Source: Cucumis sativus (lineage: Eukaryota > Streptophyta > Magnoliopsida > Cucurbitales > Cucurbitaceae). Taken from it: 64,000 bases of DNA. Each line of letters begins with the position of its first letter. The first letter of the stretch is position 1. The stretch lies in contig NC_026659.2 of assembly GCF_000004075.3 (NCBI RefSeq), positions 27,608,272 through 27,672,271 of the forward strand, written 5' to 3'. The notes below the pieces were generated by a model that did not search any database, was not told where the DNA came from, and saw nothing but the letters and a program-made list of their open reading frames with translations. Shown piece by piece: positions 1 through 13,065 of this stretch. Both the position numbers and the translations under genes were made by a program.

Positions 1-793
1 TTCGAACACTAATTGTAACCTTTAGCTCATTAAAAACGTTTGAATTATCACTAAGTTTACTATACCTAGCTGCATGCCCCAACTATCATCCTTGCTGTTT
101 ATTAGCAAATGAGGTTGAGATCTTGTGAACAACGTGCCCATTTTGTTAATAAATGTGTCCCATATTCAATTATTTTCTTCCTGTTCCATTGGTTTCCTTA
201 ACTTTTTTTAAATGAAATTTTTGCTTCACCCAAAACTGTCTGCCATGATCTGCTTTTTATTATGTCACGTTCATGAAAATCAAAGTTTTGAGCCAAACAT
301 TAACTTAACAATAGTAATTAGAAAATTTAAACCTATTCTAAGGATTCATTCTAGTTATTATAAATTAGAAAACTTTACTTTAAATTGCAATAATTAACGT
401 GCTCTACTTGAATTAAATAAAATATATCAACCAAAATGGCAGGAAAGTGTAATTTAAAATTCAAAAACAAGAATTGTACTAACAAAATATATATATCAAG
501 AAGAAGAAAAAATATATCTGCAGGTCAATTTCGAACAACCCTACGATCAACAAATCTAACGGCTGAGATTGCTCCAAACAAAGACGATCGATCTTGTTAT
601 CCCCCGGCATCCAAGGATCGTATGTAAGTAAGCCACGTGGAGGTCCAATAAAACTTGCCCCGATTATTTGGTTTTTAGCGGCGCGTTCTATCAAACCGCC
701 ACCTCATTGCAACCTACCTTCGCGCTGAAGCCGCCGGCCGCCTTTCTCCGCCATTAACACCAAACTCCGAAATATAACAAAGCTTTCATCTCC
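1..793. other. Left-edge intergenic DNA and promoter of the reductase gene
   Basis: No supported gene is seen here. The first 600 bases are AT-rich with only short chance ORFs. From about 700 the sequence becomes GC-richer and CT-rich, which fits the promoter and 5' leader of the downstream + strand reductase gene. No clear TATA box was picked out. Confidence 0.5.
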
Positions 794-3700
794 ATGTCTC
801 TCTCTATTTCCTTCCTTAATTCTTCTCTCTCCCTCTCCCTTTCCCCTCCCCATGCCCTCTCTCCCCCTCCTCCCTCTTCCATGTCTCTCATCCGCCGCTT
901 GACGCCCGGACATCTCAGATTCAACCTCCGACATCACGCCGGCCGATTCGCTACCGCCGCCGCTGCTGCCGTACGCCAGGACACCGCTGCTTGGACCCAA
1001 GCTCCTCTCGCCGAAGTCGAGCCTGCCGCTGAATCTCTATTTCACGTTTCCATAGACGTGTCCGACGCGCCGGACCTCGCTGCTTCTCACACGCGTGCTG
1101 GACAGTACCTGCAGCTTCGCGTCCCCGACGTGGAGAAACCGACGTTTCTTGCTATTGCGTCTCCTCCGCTACTTGCCTCTGCGGAAGGCGTGTTCCAGTT
1201 TTTGGTGAAAAGCGTGGAGGGCTCAATCGCTGAGCTTCTCTGTGGATTGAAGAAAGGAGATGTCGTGCAACTTAGTCAGGTCATGGGGAAGGGATTCGAT
1301 GTTGATCAAATCGCGCCGCCTCAAGATTTCCCTAGCGTTTTCATTTTTGCCACTGGATCTGGAATCAGGTGCGCCCTCTCTTTCTCGTTTTAGAAGCTCA
1401 TTCTCCTTTAGCTCAACGTGTTCCGGCATGCTTTGTTTTCTAGTTTTAGGTTCTTTGTTAATTTTTCTCAGACTTATGGACATGTTTCTCGAACAAGTAT
1501 GATCGAGTTAGAATCAGAAGATTTCGAACCAAAGTCAATATGTGTAGGCACAGCAAGGTTACATGTTGATCTGGGTTTCTTTAGCTTTAGCTTCTGTGTA
1601 GAAAATAGAAATGAAAAGGTGGTGATTTTGAGTTGCTTGTTAAGGTCAGGGCAGTGCGCTTTGAGTTGGACACCATGGCAACCGTTTGTAATTGAATTTT
1701 CTTAGCATGGAATTCAGATGTTCATTAGGTCCCTCGAGAAAACTACCATAGAAATGGAGTGGTTTACAATTTTCATCTTCTATAATTCTGAAGTGTTCAA
1801 ACAGTGGTTAAACGCAAAAGCCATTGATGCCAAGCCAAATAGATTTTCTCGTAAAAATGGAGTGTATGTTTGAAATGAGATCGAGATTAACATTGCAATC
1901 CTATTCCTACCTTTGCATTGTTTGCAAGCATACGTCTGAGCGAGCAGAAAGTTTTTGAAACCAATATTGTCGGAGGGACTATTCGAATTAAATAGTTTGG
2001 ACTCGGCTGAACATAGCTTCTGTGCAGTGTTCACTCACAAGAATATTAAATAATCGTTTTTGTTCTCTGAAAGTTTGAGAAAATTCAATGAAGTGTGCTT
2101 GCTCAAGGCAAAAGTTGCTTGTTTTTTGTAACTTGATTCGAAGTTGCTAGTTCAATTCACAAGCAGGTGAAAAGTTGAACTTCACTTTTTTCAGTTTGGA
2201 ATGCAGTTTTAGTTAGTAGTTTCTTAGAGCATTTTTAGTATGTGATTAACTTTCTACTTTTCATTATAAATGGAGGTTTTCTTATAGAATACAGTTTTAA
2301 CTAGTTAGTAGTTTCTTAGAGCATTTTCAACATTTTTTATTAACAATTGAATCTTCATTAAAATGTCTTAAGTTAGAATATGTTTCCTTTTGAAGTTCAA
2401 CTGGAATTAGGATTTTATACTTTTGTTTTTCATGGTTGGTTATATATCAGTCTTAAATAAGGCCCCTTTCCCCTCGCCTGTGGTGTTGTTCCCAGTTTGT
2501 TGTGTTCATTAGATGTGATTATGTGTGTAATGAAGCGTGGAATGGTACCTGTCTGCCCTCCAATCCCCCAGGAGGAGTTTGTGACACTTTATAACCTTAT
2601 TTTTGTTTTTCAAATGGTCATATTCACTTAGCATTTTGATTTTTTTGTTGTTCATCATTGGTCATTGGCTTTTTATATCAAATATAATTTATCCTGTGCT
2701 CTCCTTATATATAGAATGTGATGGTTATAGGTATTGTTTTTCATTTGCTTTATAGGTCCGGTACCCTTGTGGTGTATTCCTTAGCTGTAGGATATGACAA
2801 TGCTACACTTTCGTTTCATTTGATTTGATTTGATTTGTAACAGATTGATATTGAACTATTATCTCTACTGCCTTCAAAATTTACTTCTCTTATTTCATTA
2901 TTTATTTGAACATTTTCAAGTACACAGCCACACACGTATACATCAGAGTGTTGCTCAGCTAATGTATATATGTGAACCAAATCGCACGGTCAAAGAACTT
3001 GGAATATGTTATTGTAAGCTGAATCGGACCATACTGATTAGAAATAACTTTTAGAGTTTCCCCACTTTCCGTTTGCTTTGCTGGTCTAACTATTTGTTTT
3101 CCCTTTTTTTGTAGTCCAATACGATCACTAATTGAGTCAGGCTTCGGTGCTAGTAAGAGGACTGATGTGAGGCTATATTATGGGGCAAGAAACCTCAAAA
3201 GAATGGCTTATCAGGTCTATGTTTTTTCTTTTTGCATTGCGGCTTACCATCTACAGAACAAGAACTATGAAATTCATTTGTTTCTTCCTTCTATAGGATA
3301 GATTTGACGAGTGGGAATCTTCTGGTGTTAAGGTTGTGCCAGTATTGTCACAACCTGAGAGTGATTGGACCGGTGACAGTGGCTATGTCCAGGTAGGCCT
3401 GACCTTAGACGTCTCTCTGTCCTTGTCAAATTCTGTTGAAATTGTAGGAATTTGGGTTAATAGAGTTTTTTTTTTTCTTGTAGGCTGCCTTCAGTAATGC
3501 CAAGAAAGCTTTTGACCCTCTATCGACAGGTGCTGTAATCTGTGGTCAGAAACCGATGACTGAGGTACTCTCTTTGTCATGGTTATAGTCACTATTTTCT
3601 TGGTTCTTGGTTATTTTATTATTATTATTATTATTATTTTCGTTATTTCCTGTGCTTTCATTAGAAAAATAGAAGACTACAGAAGGCATACATAAACCAA

Positions 3701-4218
3701 ACCTGAAGGAGCCCAAAACAAATTATAAAATAACTCCAATCCAAAAGAACAAAGCCAATATCATAATTGCAAACCATCAAACCTATCTACCTCTCAACCC
3801 TCCCTAAAAGTTCAATGATGTATGTGAATTGTGCTAGAAACCCCTACCCACATCATTTGTCTACAAATTTCAACCTTTTATGCTTATCGAAATCTAAAAT
3901 TTTGGACACACTAGCATACTAGTTGTAGTGCTATTATACGATTTGATACTCCAGCACTAGATTCTTGAAATCACCATTTGTTCTGCTTGTATAGTATGTT
4001 TTCATGGTAAACTGCATCTGCTATTGGTTGTTAATGAACGACCTAGTGGAGGAACCATTCAGTTGAGAAAATAATTGACGAGTAATTTGTGTTATATCCC
4101 GACTAAATAGATTATATCTGAATCAAACACTTCGTTTCTCTTATCGATTTTGCAGGAAGTTACGTCAATTCTTGTAGCAGATGGAGTCTCTAGTGAGAAG
4201 ATACTAAAGAATTTTTGA
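794..4218 (+). CDS. FAD/NAD(P)-binding oxidoreductase, fruit protein pKIWI502-like, probably plastid-targeted
   Basis: Five exons: 794 (or 881)-1368, 3115-3214, 3297-3392, 3484-3564, 4156-4218; all introns are GT-AG and phases close exactly. From the ATG at 881 the protein is 275 residues; the in-frame ATG at 794 adds 29 Ser/Pro/Leu-rich residues, and either N-terminus would suit a transit peptide. The first exon encodes a ferredoxin-reductase-type FAD domain (AGQYLQLR, then PTFLAIASPP). The second exon opens the nucleotide-binding fold with the glycine-rich GSGISPIRSLIE. Later exons give YYGARNLKRMAYQ and GAVICGQKPMTE, typical of the NAD-binding half. The family is the plant protein first named from kiwifruit; substrate and electron partner are not established. 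Intron 1 is long (about 1.75 kb). The family is clear; the start and organelle are less certain. Confidence 0.9.
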
Positions 4219-5157
4219 ACAAGCAGAAAGAGAATAGTATTGTTGTATCATCAATTTGGTCAGAGATGTTTATAATCATTTTTTCATCCTACTGCTGAGG
4301 GTAAGCACCTCAGCTCGGACAAGCAATAAATGTATTATGGAGACTAGAAAACACTATTTATGTCCAAATTTTTCAGGACTGACGCGGCTAAGTTATAGGA
4401 CTCTTACCTCCCATATGTTCTATTCTGGAGGACCTGTTCACTTGTACGGTTAGAAATTCCTTCGAACTATATAATTGGCGATTAAAATTTTCTATTTTTG
4501 ATGATTCGATTATAGCCGGAAAATGGCATTATCATCTCGATTATGATACCATGCCAGCTTTATTTTACTGGTCTATTTACAATTGTCGATTGGTATCCAA
4601 CATATCATTAGATATTGTATCAGAAGTCTCAACCAATTTTAAACATTTCTCAAAAATAAGCAGGTGCATCAATATTTCTTTTTAAGAAAATAAAGAAATG
4701 GTAGAAACCTTGTGTAATTGATAATTGATGTTCACTATGAGTTTGACCGTTATTTTATAACAGTTGCATATCAGCTACTATTGCAACATTCATGGAGTAG
4801 ATTGAATCCATCAATAACAAGGGAGAGAACAAATCATTTAACATACACCTTAAGGTATTCAAACATTGGAAGTGTATTAAAGACAATAAGAACAGAAGAA
4901 AGACATCCTCATCTAACATCGGCGAACCAAAAGGTTATAGTTTCATCATATAATAGCATCAGAATTAGAGCCAAATGTCATATGGCCTGAACAAAGTGAT
5001 ATAGATGTTAATAATAAAATACCATGCTAGAAATGTCTCAACAGTTATACAAGAGCAATCCAAGTGAAACAAACACACAGCACGTACAATAAACCAATCT
5101 GTAAGAATCACTAGTATCCCCAATCATCCATCATCTAGTTGTATTCTGTATTTGCAG
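4219..5157. other. Convergent 3' region between reductase and Lys/His-rich gene
   Basis: This holds the 3' UTR and terminator region of the + strand reductase gene and, from about 5050, the 3' UTR of the - strand Lys/His/Ser-rich gene. The two genes converge here. Short ORFs at 4256-4453 and 4718-4990 show no family resemblance and are taken as chance. Confidence 0.5.
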
Positions 5158-6051
5158 TTAATGATAATCCTTAGCACGATCATGGTTAGTCTCATTGGAT
5201 TCATTGTCGGAATGTTTTCCATCAATCTGAGCCAAACCATGGGGATGTTTGTTATGGTGGTTACTCTTATGCCTAGATTGTAATAATGCTGATTCTTCAT
5301 GATTATCATCAGATGACTTCCCCAAGGACTGGCTTCTGGACGGTTCGTGTTGATGGTGGGACTTGTGGTGTTTGACATGCTTTTTCCTTCGCGTAGTATA
5401 AACATCCCTGCTAAATTCATCACATGATGAATAGGTCCCATTGTGTTGATGGTGGGGCTTGTGGTGTTTGACATGCTTTTTCCTTCGCGAAGTAAAATCA
5501 TCGCTGCTAGAATCATCAGATGATGAATAATCAATTCGTCTATGATGTCTGGGACGCCGAGAATGACTTCTTTTTGTTATCTCAACATCATCGTCACTTG
5601 AACTGGAGTAACTTTCATCAGAACGCAAACTGTCACGCACATGTCTTCTATGGTTTCTCTTCTTCCTCCTATCTTCACCAGAGTGGTCAGATTTGTCAAT
5701 GCTGTCATCATGAGAGGTGTGATGCCGTTTCAGTATTCTCTTAGATTCCCTATCTTTTTTCTTCTCGCTGTCGCCTGAATCAGAGTGGCTATGTTTCCTG
5801 TGCTTCTTGTGACCTCTCTTACCTGCTTTCCTTCCTCCATGATGGCTATCACTTTCTGTATCAGTATCCGAATCCGATACTGATCTTCTTTTATGCTTGG
5901 AAGCCCTGATCTTCCTTGCTTTGGCTTCAGCATCAGCCTTTGCCTTGGCAGCAGCTTCAAGTTTCTGTTCCCATTTTAATGGGGCTTCCTTTTTCTCCAA
6001 GGCCCTTTTCTTCTTCTCCTCAACCAATTGGATGAACTTCTTGGTGTCCAT
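5158..6051 (-). CDS. Lys/His/Ser-rich RS-like nuclear-type protein, intronless CDS
   Basis: A 297-residue protein in one open frame. The N-terminus (MDTKKFIQLVEEKKKR, then APLKWEQKLEAAAKAKADAE) is charged and helical and looks conserved-domain-like. The rest is low complexity: acidic Ser/Asp stretches (SDSDTDTESDSHH, SSSSDDDVE) alternate with Arg/Lys/His-rich blocks, as in nuclear speckle and splicing-related proteins. A 32-residue unit built on RRKKHVKHHK.HHQH is duplicated at about 5347-5395 and 5443-5490 (96-bp period). The 5' UTR is probably split: a good donor (CAG/GTATGTG on the - strand) lies at 7261/7262, so the transcript likely starts near 7430, with an acceptor downstream, possibly near 6110. 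I do not recognise a named gene; a nuclear RNA-processing role is inferred from composition only. Confidence 0.8.
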   Translation of the reverse strand: MDTKKFIQLVEEKKKRALEKKEAPLKWEQKLEAAAKAKADAEAKARKIRASKHKRRSVSDSDTDTESDSHHGGRKAGKRGHKKHRKHSHSDSGDSEKKKDRESKRILKRHHTSHDDSIDKSDHSGEDRRKKRNHRRHVRDSLRSDESYSSSSDDDVEITKRSHSRRPRHHRRIDYSSSDDSSSDDFTSRRKKHVKHHKPHHQHNGTYSSCDEFSRDVYTTRRKKHVKHHKSHHQHEPSRSQSLGKSSDDNHEESALLQSRHKSNHHNKHPHGLAQIDGKHSDNESNETNHDRAKDYH

Positions 6052-6059
6052 TTAGATAT

Positions 6060-7430
6060 AAAAACCAGCTCAATACCTTCATTTTGGTATGACGATGACC
6101 GGAAGTGCATCTCACAAAAGAGAAAAAACACTGTTAATTCTTCCATCAAAATACACTCACAAAAAGAAAAGATCATATCGGATGCTACTCTCCCAATTCA
6201 ACACAACACATAACAAGCAGGACAGAAAACTATTGACGTAGATGGAGGTCGTGATGATCAAAGCTAATCTTTCTTTTCTAATGGACTTTTACAATGAAAA
6301 CAACTTCCATTAAAGAATACAAGGACATACAAAATAGTCCCTATAGAATAGTTACATGAGGTCTTCTAAATCAAAGTCCAATGAGAAACATGAAAACAAA
6401 TGCCGGACTTAATCTCCCCTAGGATCCCTTTCCACTCCCCTAAGCACCCTAGAATTCCATTCACCTTACAAAACTCATAAGTTCTCGCAAAATCCCGCAA
6501 GCTATAAAAGCTTCCCCAAAATAGACGAACCATAGACCCAAATGTGATTAAAGACGCACACAAACTAAAAGTGACGAGCCCACCCAGTAATTCACTAGAA
6601 GAAAAATTAATCCAAAAGTAGTTCATTTTCTTACCTTATCTGCAGGAAATAATTTCAGCTTTCTAGACAGTAATTCAGCTCCTCTCAGCCTTCAGGCCTT
6701 CTCACTACAAAACAAATACATGCACAGATTATTAGCTACGATGAACATTAGTTTTTTGAGGTGTTTGAGTTAAGGAGTTGGTTATTATAGTATTAAATAA
6801 TCTTTGTTCCAAACGCCCGAAGATGGTGGAAAAACTGTTATGCAAAGCTGCACATCCCCATGTTAAAACTTGGTCCATTACAATGAATCTTGAACTAATC
6901 TGCCCAACAATTAAATTTAAACCACATCCTAGCCACTCCGATCATTGATGTACAAAGTTGAAACAAGATCAAACTGATACCTAAGCCTCATCGTAATATA
7001 ATCTCATCTTATTCTGACAAGAAAGGAAAACTTCTGTTGTGACAAATATGAAATCACAAAAAGCAAAATTCTCGTAAACCCACCAAACAAAAGAAACCCA
7101 GAAACCTAAACAGAAAGTGGTATCGTTAAAAAAAAAAACCACCACACAAATCAGCCAACCATGGAACTCAGATCTACCAACCAAGGAAAGGAAAAAGAAT
7201 ATAAAATCGCTAGGTATAATGATCAAATGGGCTGATTAGGGGATTGGAAACAAACACATACCTGAATCTGAAGGCGAGAGGAAACAAGATTGCAAGAAAA
7301 AGAGGAACCGAAGAAGAAGAAAGTGATTAGGGCTTGTGTTTGACTTTGCGTCGACTCTGACTTCAATGTTTCCAGAAAGGTCCAGTGGATGGACAAATTG
7401 AGGAGCAAAGGCCTCTTTTATAGACCCCTT
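6060..7430 (-). other. Probable 5' UTR exon and intron of the Lys/His-rich gene
   Basis: Reading the - strand, GC-richer sequence at about 7262-7430 ends in a strong 5' splice site at 7261, and a pyrimidine-rich acceptor candidate lies at about 6110-6125. This fits a leader exon followed by a roughly 1.1-kb leader intron. The intron holds AT-rich sequence plus a more balanced block at 6240-6640 that may be an old interspersed repeat. Exact boundaries need transcript data. Confidence 0.45.
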
Positions 7431-7439
7431 CCACTGCCT

Positions 7440-8930
7440 CCATCAACCCCCTCTTTCCTTTTCCTTTTTCTTTATTACATGAGGGTTTTCGAACAATTTT
7501 TTTTTAAAAATTAAACAATATTTATATTAGGACTCGATATAATTAAAAAAAAAAAAAAACTGTAATATCTTGCTATATGCCCTGAGATATTTTGAGTAAT
7601 AGTAAATTGATACGTTTTTATTCAAAAATTAATTTCAGGACACGAAAATTATATATATATATATAAAATCGGATGAAAAATAATGTCACTCTGCTTAAAG
7701 GTTATTGTGATAATCTTTAGAAAATGAAATTTATTAAGTCTTGAGTTATTGTTTAAATGATAATTTGTTTTCAAACTTTGGAGTTTGTATTTATTTTATC
7801 ACTAAAATTTAAAAATTAAGTATATTTTCAAAAAAAAGTTTGTTAATTGTGTTCTCAGTCAAATTTTTAATTATAAAACAAATTTTTAAAGAGCTTTTGA
7901 ATAGTTTTAAATTTTTTGAATTTGACACGTTTCTTTAAAATCAGTAAAATTAGATGGTCGTTTACTTTTTAAATGCTAGGAATGATTATAAACTTAATTA
8001 TCAAAAACTAAAACCCAAATAATAACAAAGACCAAAATATCAATTGTGTTTGTATTTCTAATAGATAAATTTTTAATTTAATGTTGAATAAATCATGAAA
8101 TTACTTGATATTTTTAGACTCTTATATACACAAACAATAAACTTACCATTTAACAATAAAAATAGTATTAAGGTTTACTAAGGTAACAAAGGCATAATAG
8201 TAATTGACTAAAGAGTTGGTTGTATTTGCCATTTGGAGACCGATGAATAAACTAGAACTTAAAGAGTTATCTCAAGATAGGCTTGAGAGATCTTAACCAC
8301 TTTGTTTATCATATACCTTTGTTATCCTATATTTGTATATTCAATATATTCGAGCTTTGTCACTAATAATCAAAATACACATACGAGTGGTTTCTTAAAA
8401 AAAATGTTAGTTTTTTGAATTTACATTAGGAATTAGAAAAGACGTCCTGAAACAGAATCAAATTCTTATTTCTTATCTTATCGTGTCAATGACAAGTTAT
8501 ATTAACAAACTTGAATTTAAATAGAACCGTAAACGGATGGATAATAGAGTACAATAAGATAAACTGTTGATCATTACCAAGATTGAAACTCTATACAAAG
8601 CCATTTTGGTGGGAAATTTACAATTCTAAGAGTATAAGTTATATGTAAATGTAAAAAGAAAAAGAAAAAGAAAACAATATTAAATACATCACTCACTAAA
8701 AATATCCAATTCAAACTACAACACCCAGCAACACTACAACATCTCACATCCAACAAAATGCAAACTTAAAACTCCAACGCAAATCCTTTCCTTCTGATTC
8801 CTATTGGTGCCGATTGTTAAAAAAAAATTCACATCTTTCATTCACATTCCAAATCTATTTACAGCTAACACACATATGACCATAAAAAATAAGGAATATA
8901 TATAGCCCTAAACAGCTTTTAACGAAATTC
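7440..8930. other. AT-rich spacer between two - strand genes
   Basis: Promoter of the Lys/His-rich gene on the left and 3' UTR of the TTC5 gene on the right. The middle is very AT-rich with a short TA run near 7650 and no supported ORF. Confidence 0.5.
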
Positions 8931-8948
8931 CATTGGCAACAGCTTTTC

Positions 8949-11900
8949 TCAGGGTTTGTGTTGGGCGTATATTGATGCCCGGACTGCCTGATGGGTGGAG
9001 GGAGCTTTTCCATTGACAAGAACTTGTTCTAAGAAATCGACGCGGATTGATTTGAATTCGTAATGCTGGTTCAACATATTCAAACTAATCTCATAAGACA
9101 TTCATGTACATGTTATTTTGGGGGAAATGTGCTTATTAAACGACTGACGTGGTAATTTGGCAATGAAGCATTTGAGTTAATTTGGACAGAGAATTAAAAT
9201 AGTTCAGATAGATACCTTTCCCTTCCATGAAAAACCGAGGTTGCGATAATATGGTTCTACTAGTGTAATCTGATCTCCTTCCTTAACCTGGGAGGAAATT
9301 TTCTTTAGTGAAGAACAACAACAGTTCAAGGAATGGCGTGTGCATTAAAAGAATAAGCAATCTTAAGATGATTTGTATTGACGATCAATAAAGTTGAAAC
9401 ATAAAACCTATATTGTTATTGGATAGCTTACCGTATCATTCCGCATGCCATACAATGATAAAACAAAGCATGTTTGATTTGAATCACACGCCAAGTAATA
9501 TCTGCAAACCAAATGATGACGTTATGTGATGTTATCTTGGCAATAGACACAAATGCAAGAATTAAGAATATTAAGAAATTTTTTAATAACCATTTGGTTT
9601 TCTTAGTTTTAAAAATTAAGTTTATAACACTACTTCTCCCCGTTGATTTTTTTGTACTGTAACTTTGTTATATATTTTTAGGAGTATTTTAAAAAATCAA
9701 ACGAAGTTTTGAGAACTAAAAGAATATTAAAAAGAAAGAAGTTGTTTTTGCTTTTTGAATTTGGCTAGGAATAAAAATCCTAAGAATGTTCTTAAGGGGA
9801 GATGGAAACCATGGTGAAGAAGTCGTAAGGAAACATGGGCAATTTAGTAAAATCAATAATCAAATGGCTCTCAAATAGGACATGAGAAACTTATAGAATA
9901 TGACGAAACATTTCCTTTTTTCTCTCCTTCAAACCTCTACCTCGAGTGAAATTACACAAGTGCAGCATACGCAAAAGTATATAAATAAATAAATAATTCC
10001 AAGACCTTAGAGGAGAAGATAAACAATGTAGGGCAGCTATTGTAATAGCTAAAACATGAGCGTTAAGAAGTGGCTGCCTTTTGTTGATGAAAAACCAAAC
10101 ATTCATAAGGACAAATGGAAGAAGTGGTCTAGATTAACTAGGTTGTTAGGAAACTAGTCTCAAAAGAGCCAATTCACATGGAGGAACTTACAATGGGGCA
10201 AGACTATCATGCTTGATGAAGAACAACACCTTCCCAGTTACTGCCACTGTTTTGTTCAGACCCTCAGACAGATGGCTTATAGTGGCTCTCTTGTACGAGA
10301 AGTTCGCTTAAAAAGTTAAAACAAATACGTAACCATCAGTAAATATTTAATTAAAAAGGAAGTTAAAAAAACAGAAAAAAATTTGATGATCAGTGAATTA
10401 CATATTCAGTGCGGAAGAGATTAATATACAAAAGGTCTGGTAACTTACAACTAATAGCATCCACAGATGATGGCGAAGACGCACCTTTTCGTGATTTAGC
10501 ATGTGCCTAGAGGACAAAATAATATGAACATCATCTGTATACTACGCCTTAGGAAAATCTGCATTCATATACTTAGTCATGTTATCATTTTCCTACTTTT
10601 CTATAAAATTAATGGACTAGAGTTTGGATATGAGGTCTGTTTAACCTACATATTTTGTATTTTGCAAATGAAAGAAATGCATGAGCCTAATGAGAAACTA
10701 CAATTCAAGGACTTTCTTCCTTAGTTCACTCAATGTAATAACAGTGGGGAAGATCAAAGATGGTAACATTTCACTTTGGCCTGTGCTTACTCTAGGAGTT
10801 TCTGGTTGAGATTGTGAACATGTTCCATTTTCACATGCCACTTCCTCATTCAACTAGATGCTTCTTGCTTAATACCTTTGTGCCTTTTAGAGTCGAGAAC
10901 TAAGGATGCAACTTTTTCTACTTCAAGAGCAGCTCTGAATGGAAAGTAGGAAAATTTTCTACTGGGAGATCTTGGAGCTCTCGTCATCTGCATTCCTTTC
11001 TTATGTCTAATTGGAGTTTTTTACCCGAAAGAGATGTGTAGTCACTTTTTTTTTCTTCTTTAAACATTCAATTAGTTGGAGATAATTTTTTGATAATCAT
11101 CTTCTTGGTATTTCGATGGACCTCTACTGTACTCATCCACCCATTTTTGTACCTTTCCTTTCTCTTCCAAGACCACTAAAAAAAATTAAAGTATATAAAT
11201 AAACAAAGAAAATATGCCTTTTTCACTTCTTATTGCGAAGACCAGCAACCACATGGACGCCACATTTAAAAACCAGGCCACAAATCAGATACAGAAAATA
11301 CTATGAAGTATAAACAACTATATTCAACGCATGAATGAATTTGAAAACAACAAGAGCTTGACTTGTGAGTATACCTTCAACATGTTATCCAATTTGTCAA
11401 GAAGAGTCACCATCTTGTGGACCTCCCTAGTAGCACTAAGACTAGGATCCTTCAAAGCAGCAGCCTCAAATCCACTTAGGGCCCTGTCATAGTTCTCCAG
11501 ATATTTGTTAACCTAAAAGAACAGGTCAGAAATTATGAATGTTTAAGAGAAGTTACTAAATGAATTTGACTCTCTACAACAATAGGATGTGAAGTAAAAT
11601 TTATAAAAGGTAGAAACATGTAAGAAGGGATAAAATCAAAATTCCCTCTTATATTATTTGATTCTTCGACTATAAACAAAAGCTGTCTACCTCTACCACA
11701 AAATTAGGCAGTCTTTCCACTGCTTGCCGCCACCATTTTCTTTCTCTTTCCTTGTAATTAAAATTTGTGTCCCACTCAATGGGGAATCTTAATTCTTCCC
11801 CAACCCATATCTCAAAAATTACTGCCTCAACATGACAACCAAATATCGGGGCACCTCAACTAGAAAGAATTAGGCTCATATTCTCAAAATACATTATACA

Positions 11901-13028
11901 TGCAAACAAATTCTACTTTGTATGTAACTATCCTTATTAACCCTCACAAATCTCTTCCTACATTGATTGACAATACACTGTATCACCATTTTTTAATTGA
12001 CCAAACAAGTTGACAAGCTTATCAGAACCAAAATTTGCCCATTAAATAAGAAATCTTTGTCAAGCAACAGACTTCATTCGTTGAATGACTGGCAATAACC
12101 AAAATGGTAGAAAGCAAACAATCACATTAGAAGCCAAATCAAACTGAAAAGGGAAGAGAAATTTAACTTACAGTTGCACAATTAAAATACAAGTCTGGAT
12201 TTGACAACATTTTTTCATCTTTTTCCTGTAAAATATTATTAAAGATGAGCAAATTTTTAAAACTTCAAAATAAACCTGAAACTCAACCAAAGAGTTGAGT
12301 TATCGAGTTGTGGAAATTTAGAATGAATGAGAGCACAGCTATTACTTTAGACACCCACCGCATTCTGATATGCCTTCAAAGATTGCAAAAGCTTACTATG
12401 ATCCCACGCTCCAGTAACAAAAAAACTTGTAAGGCATGCATTTCCTAGATTATCTGAAAAGACAAAATAGTGTAGATATGTTATGAAAAATTACAAGAGT
12501 AAGCTAGAAGGTGTAGGAAGAAATTTTTCAGAATGAATATGCACATCAAAAAACATTTCCGCTCTGAGCATCTTATAAGAAAGTTCTCCAAATTATTATA
12601 GAAGACCTAAAAACAAGTGAACTAGAAAGATTGGCACTTAGCAAAGATATGACATATAACGAACCCATGCTAGTCATACATACAAATAAACATAATGTTA
12701 TCGCAAGCTTTGATGTGCAATCTTACACCAAGAGTTTCCATCTTTCACATCCAAAGTAACTGCTTCTTTTGCATGTTGAATGCTTTCTTCTACAAGTTTT
12801 GCCTCATTCTCAGTACCTATAGGAGGAACAAAATTTTAGATAAACAGACCAGAGGAGCTGACAGTGACATATATGTTCATTATCATGGTCAATCAGAAAT
12901 TGTATAAAAAAAGGGCAAGTTAGTAATATGAAAAGATTCTATTCATTTGGAGGGCAAAGAAAACCAGGTCTACAACACTGTAAAGTTTTTAAATGGTTTG
13001 TTTTACTAACCTATGTAACATAGCATGC

Positions 13029-13065
<37 letters not shown>

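Noticed and set aside
3660-3800. Balanced, A-rich block in intron 4 of the reductase gene
   Set aside because: The style suggests the reverse complement of a repeat tail, but no second copy was found in the window to prove it.
6366-6626. 86-codon - strand ORF in the leader intron of the Lys/His-rich gene
   Set aside because: It has Trp/Phe-rich, repeat-like composition and may come from an old LINE-type insertion, but no diagnostic domain is visible. Not called as a gene.
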